This document shows, piece by piece, positions 25,317-34,571 of a stretch of 39,494 bases of DNA. A program made the translations under genes and the position numbers. The notes beneath the pieces were generated by a model, which worked only from the letters and a program-made list of their open reading frames with translations, was not told where the DNA came from and searched no databases. This DNA comes from Candidatus Pelagibacter sp. (lineage in GTDB: Bacteria > Pseudomonadota > Alphaproteobacteria > Pelagibacterales > Pelagibacteraceae), in the NCBI GenBank assembly GCA_028343315.1, contig JAOLYI010000006.1, forward strand, positions 1 to 39,494, written 5' to 3'. Within the stretch, counting starts at the first letter, position 1, and each line of letters starts with the position of its first letter.

Positions 25317-26483
25317 ATGAGCGCAATATTAAATACATATAATAGAAAGAAAATTGCTTTTTCAAAAGGCAAAGGTGCTTTTCTTTATGGAACAAATGGA
25401 AAAAAATATTTGGATTTTGTTCAAGGTATTGCAGTTAATTGTCTAGGCCACGCTAATAATTATTTGATTAATTCAATCTCAAAACAAGCTAAAAAATTAT
25501 GGCATGTTTCAAATGCCTTTATAATTCCAGAACAAGAAAGATTAGCAAAAAGACTTAAACAAAAAACTTTTGCAGACTATGTTCTCTTTCAAAATTCTGG
25601 GGCTGAAGCAACAGAAGCTGCAATTAAATTTGCTAGAAGATATTTTTATTCAAAAGGTCAATCAAAAAAAAATAGAATTCTATGCATTAACAATAGTTTT
25701 CACGGAAGAACTCTTGCAACAATTTTTGCAAGTAATAGTAAAAAAGCTACTGAAGGTTTTGGTCCAAAAGTAGACGGCTTTGATCACTTTAATTTTGGTG
25801 ATCATAAAAGCTTAGAGAAATCTATTACAAGCAGAACAGCTGCCATTATGGTTGAAACTATTATGGGTGAAGGTGGTATTAAAGTTATTCCTGACTATTG
25901 CCTGGTGGGTTTGAGAAAGCTTTGCAACAAAAAGAAAATTTTACTAATTCTAGATGAAGTTCAATGCGGTATAGGAAGAAGCGGAAAATTCTTTGCTTTT
26001 GAACATGCAAAAATTAAACCCGATATTGTTCCTATTGCCAAAGGGATAGGAGGCGGCTTTCCAATAGGGGCTGTATTAGTGAATAAAAAAGTAGCCTCAG
26101 GTATGAAACCAGGAACACACGGATCTACATTTGGCGGAAATCCTTTAGCAATGAGTGCAGGAAATGCTGTGATGGATGTAATGTTTAAAAAAGGTTTTTT
26201 TAGTAACGTTACTAAAAATGGAAATTATTTTTTAAAAGAACTCAAAAAACTAAAAGAGAAGTATCCAAAAATTATTAAAGAGGTTAGAGGAAAAGGATTA
26301 TTAATTGGGCTTTGTTTATATAAAGATCAAACCAACTTTATTCAAAAGTTAATGGATAATAAGCTATTAACGATAAGAGCAGCTGAAAATGTAGTCAGAC
26401 TTTTGCCTCCTTTAAATGTCACAAAACAGGAAATAAATTTAGGAATAAAAATAATAGATAAGGTTTGCAGAAATTACAGATGA
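25317..26483 (+). CDS. argD: Acetylornithine aminotransferase
   Basis: The 388-residue class III PLP aminotransferase transfers an amino group from glutamate in arginine synthesis. FQNSGAEATEAAIKFAR binds the cofactor phosphate and SFHGRTLAT follows. LILDEVQCGIGRSGKFFAFE holds the PLP-interacting Asp, and IVPIAKGIGGGFPIGA holds the Schiff-base Lys. GSTFGGNPLAMSAG matches the family. Length is normal. It overlaps argF by four bases (ATGA). It may also serve as succinyl-diaminopimelate aminotransferase, as ArgD often does. Confidence 0.94.
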   Translation: MSAILNTYNRKKIAFSKGKGAFLYGTNGKKYLDFVQGIAVNCLGHANNYLINSISKQAKKLWHVSNAFIIPEQERLAKRLKQKTFADYVLFQNSGAEATEAAIKFARRYFYSKGQSKKNRILCINNSFHGRTLATIFASNSKKATEGFGPKVDGFDHFNFGDHKSLEKSITSRTAAIMVETIMGEGGIKVIPDYCLVGLRKLCNKKKILLILDEVQCGIGRSGKFFAFEHAKIKPDIVPIAKGIGGGFPIGAVLVNKKVASGMKPGTHGSTFGGNPLAMSAGNAVMDVMFKKGFFSNVTKNGNYFLKELKKLKEKYPKIIKEVRGKGLLIGLCLYKDQTNFIQKLMDNKLLTIRAAENVVRLLPPLNVTKQEINLGIKIIDKVCRNYR

Positions 26484-27406
26484 AAAATTTTATAAATATA
26501 TCTGATCATTCTTCGAATGATTTAAGAGTTATTATTGATGAAGCAAAATCAAGAAAGCTTAAAAGAAAAGATTTAAATAAATCAGCCCCAGATGAAGACA
26601 AGCCTTTTGAAGGAAAATCTATGGCTATGATTTTTGAAAAACCTTCAACAAGAACGAGAATGTCGTTTGATATTGCAGTTAAACAACTTGGAGGTTCTTC
26701 GATTATTCTAAATCCAGACGGCATACATTACGGCAAAGGAGACGAAACATTAAAAGATACAGCTAAAGTTTTAACAGAGTACGTTGATATAGTGATGCTA
26801 AGAACCTCTTCTCACAAGAATCTTGAAGAGTTTGGCAAACATCTTGATATTCCAATAATTAATGGTTTATCTGATGTTGGTCATCCTTGCCAAATTATGT
26901 CAGACATTCTTACTTATGAAGAAAGCAATGGTACCATCGAGGGCAAAACAATCGCCTGGCTAGGTGATGGTAACAACAATATGTCTAATTCTTTAATTGA
27001 AGCTGCGGGTAAATTTAGCTTTAATTTAAAAATTGCATGCCCGAAAAAATATTCACCCAATAAAAAAATATTAAGCTGGGCAAAAAAAAATAAGGTAAAT
27101 CTTACAGTAACAACTAAACCTGATGAGGCTGTAAAAAATTCAGATTGTGTAATGACTGACAAATGGGTCTCAATGAACGATAAGGTAAATAAAAAAACAA
27201 AGAAAAAAATCCTTAAACCTTTTCAAGTAAACAAAAAGTTAATGAGCAAAGCAAATCCTAATGCTATTTTTATGCACTGTCTGCCGGTAGGAAGAGGAGA
27301 GGAAGTCACAGATGAAGTTATTGATGGTAAACAATCTGTTGTCTGGAGACAGGCTCTTAACAGAGTTCACGCACAGAAAAGTATAATTAATTGGTGCTTA
27401 AATTAA
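26480..27406 (+). CDS. argF: Ornithine carbamoyltransferase
   Basis: The 308-residue enzyme makes citrulline from ornithine and carbamoyl phosphate. The carbamoyl-phosphate motif is FEKPSTRTRMSF, and the second phosphate motif lies in MLRTSSH. The ornithine-binding loop reads MHCLPVGRGEEVTDEV, a slight change from the usual HCLPA. The start at 26480 uses an ATG that overlaps the argD stop; a longer frame start would overlap argD further. Its stop shares TTAA (27403-27406) with the convergent cytochrome gene, leaving no space for a terminator. Confidence 0.95.
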   Translation: MKNFINISDHSSNDLRVIIDEAKSRKLKRKDLNKSAPDEDKPFEGKSMAMIFEKPSTRTRMSFDIAVKQLGGSSIILNPDGIHYGKGDETLKDTAKVLTEYVDIVMLRTSSHKNLEEFGKHLDIPIINGLSDVGHPCQIMSDILTYEESNGTIEGKTIAWLGDGNNNMSNSLIEAAGKFSFNLKIACPKKYSPNKKILSWAKKNKVNLTVTTKPDEAVKNSDCVMTDKWVSMNDKVNKKTKKKILKPFQVNKKLMSKANPNAIFMHCLPVGRGEEVTDEVIDGKQSVVWRQALNRVHAQKSIINWCLN

Positions 27407-27951
27407 GGTAGCGGTTTTGGATTATTGCTTTTAGCATTCATAAACAAAATTACAGACGCTCTATCTTTTTCTTTTCTTAAACCTGCAAAAGCCATTTTTG
27501 TTCCTTTAACATATGCTTGAGGTTTAATTAAATAACTGTTCATTTCTTCAAAAGACCATTCCTTACCGTAATCAATCATAGCTTTTGAATATTTATAATC
27601 ACTTACTGATCCAGCAGTTCTACCAATGACCCCCCATAAATTCGGTCCGATCATATTTTTTCCACCAGCTGCAATTTGATGACAAGCAGTACATTTCTTA
27701 AAAACTTTTTCACCATGAGCTAGGTCACCTAGAGCCAAAAGAGCTTTAATATCTACTGCCTCTACAACCTTGGCTTCCGAGCTATCAGCAGAAGCATTAG
27801 TAGCGGCTACCTCTAAACCTTCAATTTTGTAAGCTGACTCCTTAGGTTTTTCAACATGGAATAAAACATCAGTAAATTTTCCAATTCCAATAATAATCAA
27901 TACAGTTAGAAGAACTGCAGCAATAATTTTATTTATTTCAAAACTGTCCAT
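27403..27951 (-). CDS. cycM: Membrane-anchored class I cytochrome c (CycM-like)
   Basis: The 182-residue protein has an N-terminal signal anchor (about residues 9-24), a linker rich in Ala, Ser and acidic residues, and a cytochrome c domain. Heme is attached at C87 and C90 with H91 as ligand (CTACH); M153 in KGTKMAF is the likely second ligand. GPNLWGVIGRTAG is typical of mitochondrial-like cytochrome c. CycM-type proteins shuttle electrons from the bc1 complex to cytochrome oxidase at the membrane surface. The gene faces argF and is divergent from kdsB. Confidence 0.92.
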   Translation of the reverse strand: MDSFEINKIIAAVLLTVLIIIGIGKFTDVLFHVEKPKESAYKIEGLEVAATNASADSSEAKVVEAVDIKALLALGDLAHGEKVFKKCTACHQIAAGGKNMIGPNLWGVIGRTAGSVSDYKYSKAMIDYGKEWSFEEMNSYLIKPQAYVKGTKMAFAGLRKEKDRASVILFMNAKSNNPKPLP

Positions 27952-28023
27952 AATTTTGATAAATACTTAGGTGACGTATAGCACGACTTTTATAAAAAAA
28001 CTTAAAATTACTTAAATTTTTTT

Positions 28024-28040
28024 TGCGTCTTTGGGACGCA
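28024..28040 (+). promoter_or_regulatory. Small hairpin just ahead of kdsB
   Basis: TGCGTC (28024-28029) pairs with GACGCA (28035-28040) around a five-base loop, ending five bases before the kdsB ATG. It is preceded, not followed, by Ts, so it is not a plus-strand terminator. It occupies the ribosome-binding region and could limit initiation. Given its short stem, a chance structure cannot be excluded. Confidence 0.35.
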
Positions 28041-28045
28041 TAATT

Positions 28046-28783
28046 ATGAACAAAACTGCAATAATAATACCATCCCGTTTAGAAGCTGTAAGATTACCTA
28101 ATAAACCTTTAGAACTTATAAACAATAAAGAGATGATTCTTCATGTTTATGAAGCAGCTAAGAAAACAAACACAGGAGAAGTTTACGTAGCTACTCCAGA
28201 TCAAAAAATTATAGATCTTATAAAAGATGTTGGAGGGAAAGCAGTTCTTACTTCATTAGACCATCAAACTGGCACAGATCGAGTTTATGAAGTATTTAAA
28301 AATCAGTTGAAAAGCGAACCTAATGTAATCGTAAATTTACAAGGCGATATGCCAAACATAGATCCAAAAGTTATAACTAATTTAATTTCTTACATGGAAG
28401 AAGGTAAGTGTGATATTGGCACGCTAGCAAGTTCTTTTAGTTCAGATGAAGAAATAGCAGATGAAAATAATGTTAAAGTTGCAGTAAAAGAAAAGCTAGA
28501 CAATAATCAATTTGGCCAGGCTAGTGACTTTTTTAGAACAGATGTGAAAAACTACAAAATTTTCTATCATCACATTGGCATTTATGCCTTTACTAATAAA
28601 GCTTTAGTAAGGTATGTAAGCTTAAAAAGATCTAAGCTTGAATTAGAAAGAAAATTGGAACAGTTAAGAGCCCTAGAAAATTTTATGACAATTCATGTGG
28701 GTTATATAAATTCTTCACCTTTAAGCGTAGATACTAAAAATGATTTAATAGAAGTAAGAAAGATTATGGAAACTAATGAGTAA
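28046..28783 (+). CDS. kdsB: 3-deoxy-manno-octulosonate cytidylyltransferase
   Basis: The 245-residue enzyme activates Kdo as CMP-Kdo for lipid A core assembly. AIIIPSRLEAVRLPNKPL is the nucleotide-binding start. DHQTGTDRVYEV and NLQGDMPNIDPKVI match the KdsB active site, and HIGIYAFTNKALVRYV follows as in the family. I chose the ATG at 28046; upstream TTG at 28031 would lie in the hairpin. It belongs functionally with kdsD, lptC and lptB at the left of the window. It overlaps pheA by eight bases. Confidence 0.93.
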   Translation: MNKTAIIIPSRLEAVRLPNKPLELINNKEMILHVYEAAKKTNTGEVYVATPDQKIIDLIKDVGGKAVLTSLDHQTGTDRVYEVFKNQLKSEPNVIVNLQGDMPNIDPKVITNLISYMEEGKCDIGTLASSFSSDEEIADENNVKVAVKEKLDNNQFGQASDFFRTDVKNYKIFYHHIGIYAFTNKALVRYVSLKRSKLELERKLEQLRALENFMTIHVGYINSSPLSVDTKNDLIEVRKIMETNE

Positions 28784-29618
28784 AATAAAAATAGCTATTC
28801 AAGGTGAGTTAGGCGCGTATTCTCATATTGCTGTAGAAAAACTTTATCAAGATGCAGAAATTAAAACCTGTTCAACTTTTGAAGACACTTTCAAACAAGC
28901 CTATAATGATCCAGCTTACAAAATTATAATTCCAATCGAAAATTCTTTGGCCGGTAGAGTAGCTGATATTCATTATTTACTTCCAAAATATAAGTTACAA
29001 ATTCATGGAGAATATTTTCTACCTGTTGAGCATAATTTGCTTGGCAAGCCAGATGCAACTATCGAAGATATAAAATATGTAAGAAGTCATGCACAAGCAA
29101 TCAGCCAATGTCAAAAAATCATTGCACAAAAAAATTTTAAACCAATTATTTCAGTTGATACAGCAGGCTCCGCAAAAGATTTAGCTGAAGGAAAAGATAA
29201 AACTATAGCAGCTATTGCCTCGGATCTTTCTGCAAAAATGTATAATTTAAAAATTTTACAAAAAAATATCGAAGACGATAAAGGTAATGTCACACGTTTT
29301 TTAATAATGGGAAAAAATATTGAACAACCTGAATATGATAAGAGCAAAAAATATATTACCAGCTGTATTTTCAGGGTTAAAAGCGAACCATCTGCACTTT
29401 ATAAATGTCTTGGGGGTTTTGCGACTAATCAAGTTAACTTAACAAAATTAGAAAGTTTTTCTGTAAAAAACACCTTTGATCAAGCAAATTTTTATCTAGA
29501 TCTAGAAGGTCATTTAGAGCAAGTTGGTGTAAAAAAGGCTTTAGAAGAACTTGGCTTCCATACGGAAACTTTGGATATATTAGGAGTGTACGAATCTTCA
29601 ACTTTTAGGCAAAAATAG
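28776..29618 (+). CDS. pheA: Prephenate dehydratase
   Basis: The 280-residue protein converts prephenate to phenylpyruvate for phenylalanine synthesis. The catalytic domain (about residues 1-185) has GELGAYSHIA, PIENSLAGRVADIHYLL, and the signature Thr-Arg-Phe in NVTRFLIMG. An ACT regulatory domain (about 195-275) follows, with the phenylalanine-binding ESFSVKN. There is no chorismate mutase domain, so this is the monofunctional form. It starts within the end of kdsB. The gene precedes the 4.5S RNA promoter. Confidence 0.93.
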   Translation: MSKIKIAIQGELGAYSHIAVEKLYQDAEIKTCSTFEDTFKQAYNDPAYKIIIPIENSLAGRVADIHYLLPKYKLQIHGEYFLPVEHNLLGKPDATIEDIKYVRSHAQAISQCQKIIAQKNFKPIISVDTAGSAKDLAEGKDKTIAAIASDLSAKMYNLKILQKNIEDDKGNVTRFLIMGKNIEQPEYDKSKKYITSCIFRVKSEPSALYKCLGGFATNQVNLTKLESFSVKNTFDQANFYLDLEGHLEQVGVKKALEELGFHTETLDILGVYESSTFRQK

Positions 29619-29640
29619 TCCACAAAATTCAAATCTAGTC

Positions 29641-29670
29641 TTGTAGTATTTAAATTGATCTTGATATACT
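29641..29670 (+). promoter_or_regulatory. Sigma-70-like promoter for 4.5S RNA
   Basis: TTGTAG (29641-29646) and TATACT (29665-29670) are separated by 18 bases. The predicted start near 29677 coincides with the first paired base of the 4.5S RNA (GAGG). This agreement supports the assignment, though such boxes are common in AT-rich DNA. Confidence 0.55.
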
Positions 29671-29675
29671 CCTAT

Positions 29676-29768
29676 TGAGGTTGGCATCAGGTGGATGTTT
29701 CATAAACCCGGTCAGGTCTGAAAAGAAGCAGCCGTAGTGAAAATTATTCAGGTTGTTGCCTGCCTCTT
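29676..29768 (+). ncRNA. ffs: Signal recognition particle 4.5S RNA
   Basis: The conserved apical region reads GGTCAGGTCTGAAAAGAAGC followed by AGCC, matching the bacterial small SRP RNA core where Ffh binds. The tip is a GAAA tetraloop closed by TCT/AGA in place of the more common GGAA with TCC/GGA. The ends pair: GAGG (29677-29680) with CCTC (29763-29766) and the internal GGCA with TGCC. The RNA is about 93 bases. It lies five bases before the dnaX ATG, a neighbourhood seen in other alphaproteobacteria. It serves co-translational targeting to FtsY and SecYEG. Confidence 0.93.
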
Positions 29769-29772
29769 TAAA

Positions 29773-31446
29773 ATGACAAATAAAATTCTAGCATTAAAAT
29801 ATAGACCTCAAGAGTTTAAGGATTTGATTGGCCAGGAAGTTATGGCGCAAACAATTACAAACGCAATTAAACTTGGCAAAACACCTAATGCCTATTTGTT
29901 AACAGGAATAAGAGGTGTTGGAAAAACCACAACAGCCAGGTTAATTGCAAAAGCTTTGAATTGTCAAAAAAATGATGATCCAAAAATAACGTGTTCAGGT
30001 GAAAAGTTTTGTCCAACATGCCAAGAAATTATTAATTCAAATCATATTGATATCTTAGAAATGGATGCTGCATCTAAAACTGGAATAGATGATGTTAGGG
30101 AATTAATTGAAAATTCAAAGTATAGCCCAACCAGTGCCAAATTTAAAATATTTATAATCGATGAAGTTCATATGCTTTCAAAACAAGCTTTTAACGGCTT
30201 ACTTAAAACCTTGGAGGAACCACCATCAAGCTTAAAGTTTATCTTAGCCACAACAGAAGTAAGAAAAATACCGGTTACGATTTTATCCCGATGCCAAAGA
30301 TTTGATCTTAAAAGAGTTAGTGTAGAGCAGCTATGCGGGCACTTAAAGATGATTGCTGATAAAGAAAAAGGCAAAATATCTCAAGATGCAATTAAATTAA
30401 TAGCAAGAACATCAGAAGGATCTGTTAGAGATTCAATTTCACTATTAGATAGAGCATTAATTTCTCAATCAATTAATGAAGGTAAACAAGTAGAGGAACC
30501 AGATGTAAGGCAAATGCTTGGGCTTGCAGATAAGAGTAAAATAATATCGTTATTAAAAGAAGTTTTAAGTGGAAACGAGAAGGATGCCCTTAAGTTTTTG
30601 CATGAGCTTATAAATGATGGGCTTGATGCAAAAAACTTCCTGAATGATATTTTAGAAGTTCTTTATCTCTTTAGTAGAAGAATAAGTTTAGGCCCAATTG
30701 AAAAAGATATGTCGATATCAGAATCTGAAGTCCAAATGGTAGATCAGTATTCTAAAAATATAGACATGCAGGATATAGGTTTATTTTGGCAACTCACTAT
30801 TAAAACTATTGACGATTTGAGAATAGTTGGAAATGAAAATTTAACTTTGGAAATGTATATTATGCAGTTAGTACATTTAAAAAATATTGATGCGAGAAAA
30901 GAAAATATATATTTAGACAATGGTAACAATCAACCATCAAATGAGAACTTAGTTGGGAAAAAAATTGATGATAAAACTCTTGAAACCAATATTCCTAATC
31001 AAATTAAAAATCAACTAAAGAGCACCAATCAAATAAAGACCAATCCTGTAAAAAGTTATTCTAAAGACAGTCAAAGCAACAATATTGAAATAACAAGTTT
31101 TCAAGATTTAATTGTTCAAGCTAATAAAGAAAAAGAAATTGAACTTAAATACGATCTTGAACGCAATGTAAAATTAGTAAGTTTTAACAGAGGTAAAATT
31201 GATATTAGTTTTAATGAAAAATTAAATAAAAATTTTATAAAAAACCTTACAGAGAAATTACTTTTATGGACAGGAGAGAGATGGATCATATCCTTAAGCA
31301 AAAATTCTGATGCAAAAAGTATTTACGAAATAAACCAAGAGGATAAAAGCAATAAGATAGAAGAATTTAAGAAAAGCAAAATTGCTCAGGATATTCAAAA
31401 AGCTTTTCCTGATGCAAAATTAATTGATTTAAAAGAGGAGGAATAG
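29773..31446 (+). CDS. dnaX: DNA polymerase III subunits tau/gamma
   Basis: The 557-residue clamp-loader ATPase has Walker A GIRGVGKTTTARLIAKALNC, a zinc-binding group of four cysteines just after (CSGEKFCPTCQ region), Walker B IIDEVHMLSKQAFNGLLKTL and the SRC sensor in ILSRCQRFDLKR. Residues from about 385 to 440 form an Asn/Lys-rich linker before the C-terminal tau part. The ATG at 29773 is used because any upstream start falls within the 4.5S RNA. A seven-A run at 30958-30964, near codon 396, could allow frameshifting to a short gamma form. It directly precedes ybaB and recR, a conserved trio. Confidence 0.93.
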   Translation: MTNKILALKYRPQEFKDLIGQEVMAQTITNAIKLGKTPNAYLLTGIRGVGKTTTARLIAKALNCQKNDDPKITCSGEKFCPTCQEIINSNHIDILEMDAASKTGIDDVRELIENSKYSPTSAKFKIFIIDEVHMLSKQAFNGLLKTLEEPPSSLKFILATTEVRKIPVTILSRCQRFDLKRVSVEQLCGHLKMIADKEKGKISQDAIKLIARTSEGSVRDSISLLDRALISQSINEGKQVEEPDVRQMLGLADKSKIISLLKEVLSGNEKDALKFLHELINDGLDAKNFLNDILEVLYLFSRRISLGPIEKDMSISESEVQMVDQYSKNIDMQDIGLFWQLTIKTIDDLRIVGNENLTLEMYIMQLVHLKNIDARKENIYLDNGNNQPSNENLVGKKIDDKTLETNIPNQIKNQLKSTNQIKTNPVKSYSKDSQSNNIEITSFQDLIVQANKEKEIELKYDLERNVKLVSFNRGKIDISFNEKLNKNFIKNLTEKLLLWTGERWIISLSKNSDAKSIYEINQEDKSNKIEEFKKSKIAQDIQKAFPDAKLIDLKEEE

Positions 31447-31767
31447 GTGAATAATTTTTCCGACATGCTATCAAAAGCTAAAGCCATGCAAGAAAAAATG
31501 AAAGAGGCTCAAGAGCAAATTAAAAAAATCGAAGTCGAAGGAGAAGCTGGAGGAAACCTTGTAAGAGTAGTTTTGTCTGGTGATTATGAAATTAAATCAA
31601 TTATAATTAGTGATGCAGCTAAAAAAGAAAGCCAAGATATAATAAATGATTTAATTATTGCGGCTTATAATACTGCTAAAGAGAACCTTAAAAAGAAATC
31701 CGCTGAAGAATTATCTAAAGTTACGGGCGGACTTAATTTACCTTTGGACTTCAAAATTCCTTTCTAA
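31447..31767 (+). CDS. ybaB: Nucleoid-associated protein, YbaB/EbfC family
   Basis: The 106-residue DNA-binding protein begins with a long amphipathic helix (MLSKAKAMQEKMKEAQEQI) and continues with GEAGGNLVRVVLSGDYEI, the hallmark of YbaB. It ends with the typical SKVTGGLNLPLDFKIPF. The start codon is GTG at 31447, directly after the dnaX stop. It overlaps recR by one base (TAATG). The dnaX-ybaB-recR order is conserved in many bacteria. Confidence 0.94.
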   Translation: MNNFSDMLSKAKAMQEKMKEAQEQIKKIEVEGEAGGNLVRVVLSGDYEIKSIIISDAAKKESQDIINDLIIAAYNTAKENLKKKSAEELSKVTGGLNLPLDFKIPF

Positions 31768-32372
31768 TGGACAACGATATCTCAGAAATTAACGAGTTAA
31801 TAAAACAATTTTCTAAGTTGCCTGGCTTAGGACCTAAATCTGCAAAAAGAATAATTCTTAAATTAATCAATAATAAAGACAATATGGTTAAACCTTTAGC
31901 TAAATCATTAGCTCAAGTTTATAAAAAAGTTGTGAGGTGCGTAGACTGCGGAAACCTAAAAATTATTGATAAAGTTTGTATTTGTTCTTCAGATAATTCT
32001 TATGACAAAATTTGCGTGGTAGAAAATCTTGCTGACATGTGGGTGATAGACTCAGCTAATATTTATAAAGGTCATTACCACATTCTAGGAGGAACATTAA
32101 ATTCTAATGAAAACTATGAGCAAAGAAATCTTTTAATTGAATCACTTGTTAAAAGAATAAAAAAAAATAACTTAAAAGAAGTTATTATTGCTACCAGTGC
32201 TACAGTTGAAGGGCAGACAACAGCTCATTACATTGAAGACACTATTAAAAACGGTAATTTAAAAATAACTAAATTGGCTCAAGGTTTGCCCGTCGGCGGA
32301 GAGATTGAGCAATTAGATGATGGCACTTTATTTTCTGCCTTCAAGAACCGAGTGCCTGTTACAGGTAATTAA
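31767..32372 (+). CDS. recR: Recombination mediator protein RecR
   Basis: The 201-residue protein acts in RecFOR-dependent loading of RecA at gaps. An N-terminal helix-hairpin-helix ([16 protein letters not shown]) is followed by a four-Cys zinc finger ([16 protein letters not shown]) and a Toprim domain ([13 protein letters not shown] through GGTLNS). The C-terminal [20 protein letters not shown] is a RecR signature. Its stop codon shares TTAA (32369-32372) with the convergent malate synthase gene. Confidence 0.95.
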   Translation: MDNDISEINELIKQFSKLPGLGPKSAKRIILKLINNKDNMVKPLAKSLAQVYKKVVRCVDCGNLKIIDKVCICSSDNSYDKICVVENLADMWVIDSANIYKGHYHILGGTLNSNENYEQRNLLIESLVKRIKKNNLKEVIIATSATVEGQTTAHYIEDTIKNGNLKITKLAQGLPVGGEIEQLDDGTLFSAFKNRVPVTGN

Positions 32373-34513
32373 TTAGAGGCTTTTCTTTCCAATCTTTTTT
32401 GGTGCAATAAAGGCTCAGTATAACCTGAAGGCTGTACTCTTCCTTTAAACACAAGATCACAAGCTGTAGAAAAAGCTATAGACCCATCAAAGTTGTCAGA
32501 CATTTTTTGATACCCAGGATCATTTTTATTTTGATCATCAACAATTTTTGCCATTTTTTTCATTACTTTCATGACCTGTTCTTCTTTGCAAATACCATGA
32601 TGCAACCAATTTGCAATATGTTGAGATGAAATTCTAAGTGTTGCCCTATCTTCCATTAAACCCACATTATTTATATCTAAAACCTTTGAACAGCCAACAC
32701 CTTGGTTAACCCATCTTACAACATAGCCTAAAATTCCTTGTGCGTTATTCTCAAGTTCACGGTTGATGTCTTCTAATGCCCAGTTAGGTCTATCTGCTTT
32801 AGGTATTTCTAGAATGTCTTCTAACTTAGCTTTACTTCTTGATTTGATTTTAGTTTGTTCATCAAAAACATTCACCTTATGATAATGCATGGAATGTAAT
32901 GTAGCAGCTGTAGGTGACGGTACCCATGCACAATTTGCTCCTGATTTAGGATGGCTAATTTTTTGTTCCATCATGTTTGCCATTTGATCTGGCATAGCCC
33001 ACATTCCTTTTCCAATTTGAGCTTTACCAGAAAAGCCACAACTTAATCCGATATCAACATTCCAGTTTTCGTATGTACTTAACCAAGTTGATTTTTTCAT
33101 ATCACCTTTAAAGATCATCGGTCCTGCTTCAAAAGATGTGTGCATCTCATCTCCAGTTCGATCTAAGAAACCTGTATTAATGAAAACAATTCTATTTTTT
33201 ACCTGTCTAATACATTCTTTTAAATTTACTGTTGTTCTCCGTTCTTCATCCATAATCCCGACTTTTATTGAATATTTTTTTATACCTAAAGCCTCTTCAA
33301 CTTTTCCAAAGAGCATATTAGTAAAAGCCACTTCCTCTGGCCCATGCATTTTTGGTTTCACAATATAAACAGAGCCAGTTCGAGAATTTTTTTTATTTTT
33401 AAAATCATGAAGAGCACATAGCGCAGAAATAAATGCGTCCATTATTCCCTCAGGTATCTCTGACCCATCTTCAAGAAGAATAGCAGGATTAGTCATTAAA
33501 TGTCCTACGTTTCGATTTAAAAGTAGAGCTCTACCATGAAGAGTTATTTTTTTTCCTTCTCTTGAGGAGTAACTTCGGTCTTGATTTAATTTTCTCGTAA
33601 ATTTTTTACCATTTTTTTTCATTTCAGCAGTTAGATCACCTTTCATCAAGCCAAGCCAATTACGGTAGCATTTAACTTTATCTTCAGCATCGACAGCAGC
33701 AACTGAATCCTCGTTGTCTATGATAGTTGATATAGCAGACTCAATAATAACATCTGAGATAGAAGCTTTGTCAGATTTTCCAATTAAGTGATTTGGATCG
33801 ATTGAAATTTCAATATGAAGATTATTATTTTTAATTAAAATTGAATTTGGCCTATCTTTTTCTCCATTAAATCCTATAAATTGATTTTTATTTTTTAAAT
33901 GGTTCTCTTCTTTTTCATTTAAAAATACAACATCATCATTTTTAATTTGAATAGAAGTAATTTTATTCCAGCTTAAGTCATTAATAGGAGCGATTTCATC
34001 TAAAAATTTACGAACATAAGCTATTACTTTATTTCCTCTTTCTTCGTTATAGCCTTTACCTTTATCTCCTGGGATTACATCGGTTCCGTACAACGCATCA
34101 TATAAACTGCCCCATCGTGCATTTGCAGCATTTAAAGCATATCTTGCATTATCAACTGGCACTACGAGCTGGGGACCAGCTATCGATGAAATTTCACTAT
34201 CTACATCAGCAGTTTCAATATTAAAATCTTCTTTCTCTTCTATTATATAAGAAATTGATTTTAAAAATTCTGTATATTCTTTTTTATTTAACTCTTTATC
34301 TTTATTCTGCTTGTGCCAAGCATCAATTTTTTTTTGAATATCTTCTCTTTTTTGAATTAAACTTTTATTTAGAGGAGCTAGTTCATGGACTATTTTTGCA
34401 AATTTAATCCAAAACTCATCAGAATTAATGGCTGTTTCAGGAACAACCTCATTATTGATAAAATCAAATAATATAGAACTAATTTTAAGCCCATTTTTCT
34501 TAGTAATACTCAT
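32369..34513 (-). CDS. glcB: Malate synthase G
   Basis: The 714-residue enzyme condenses glyoxylate and acetyl-CoA to malate. [31 protein letters not shown] (catalytic Arg and Glu region) and [18 protein letters not shown] are the G-isoform hallmarks. The length (E. coli GlcB about 723) and the N-terminal insert confirm isoform G. It consumes glyoxylate from glycolate or isocitrate. In described SAR11 strains glcB is preceded by a glycine riboswitch; only 58 bases separate it here from divergent accA, and no such structure is visible. It is a single-gene unit in this window. Confidence 0.94.
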   Translation of the reverse strand: MSITKKNGLKISSILFDFINNEVVPETAINSDEFWIKFAKIVHELAPLNKSLIQKREDIQKKIDAWHKQNKDKELNKKEYTEFLKSISYIIEEKEDFNIETADVDSEISSIAGPQLVVPVDNARYALNAANARWGSLYDALYGTDVIPGDKGKGYNEERGNKVIAYVRKFLDEIAPINDLSWNKITSIQIKNDDVVFLNEKEENHLKNKNQFIGFNGEKDRPNSILIKNNNLHIEISIDPNHLIGKSDKASISDVIIESAISTIIDNEDSVAAVDAEDKVKCYRNWLGLMKGDLTAEMKKNGKKFTRKLNQDRSYSSREGKKITLHGRALLLNRNVGHLMTNPAILLEDGSEIPEGIMDAFISALCALHDFKNKKNSRTGSVYIVKPKMHGPEEVAFTNMLFGKVEEALGIKKYSIKVGIMDEERRTTVNLKECIRQVKNRIVFINTGFLDRTGDEMHTSFEAGPMIFKGDMKKSTWLSTYENWNVDIGLSCGFSGKAQIGKGMWAMPDQMANMMEQKISHPKSGANCAWVPSPTAATLHSMHYHKVNVFDEQTKIKSRSKAKLEDILEIPKADRPNWALEDINRELENNAQGILGYVVRWVNQGVGCSKVLDINNVGLMEDRATLRISSQHIANWLHHGICKEEQVMKVMKKMAKIVDDQNKNDPGYQKMSDNFDGSIAFSTACDLVFKGRVQPSGYTEPLLHQKRLERKASN

Positions 34514-34530
34514 AGTGATCCGATCTTTAC

Positions 34531-34543
34531 ATTATATTATAAT
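34531..34543. promoter_or_regulatory. Overlapping -10-like boxes between glcB and accA
   Basis: The 58-base gap between the divergent starts contains a near-palindromic run with TATAAT on the plus strand (34538-34543) and TATAAT read on the minus strand (34531-34536 and 34536-34541). Divergent promoters must fit in this space. No matching -35 boxes are obvious, so exact starts are unknown. Confidence 0.4.
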
Positions 34544-34571
34544 ATATTAATAGTAGCATTAGTAACTACAT

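Noticed and set aside
29737..29772. N-terminal extension of dnaX
   Set aside because: These bases are the 3' arm of the 4.5S RNA; the ATG at 29773 begins the conserved ALKYRPQEF region.
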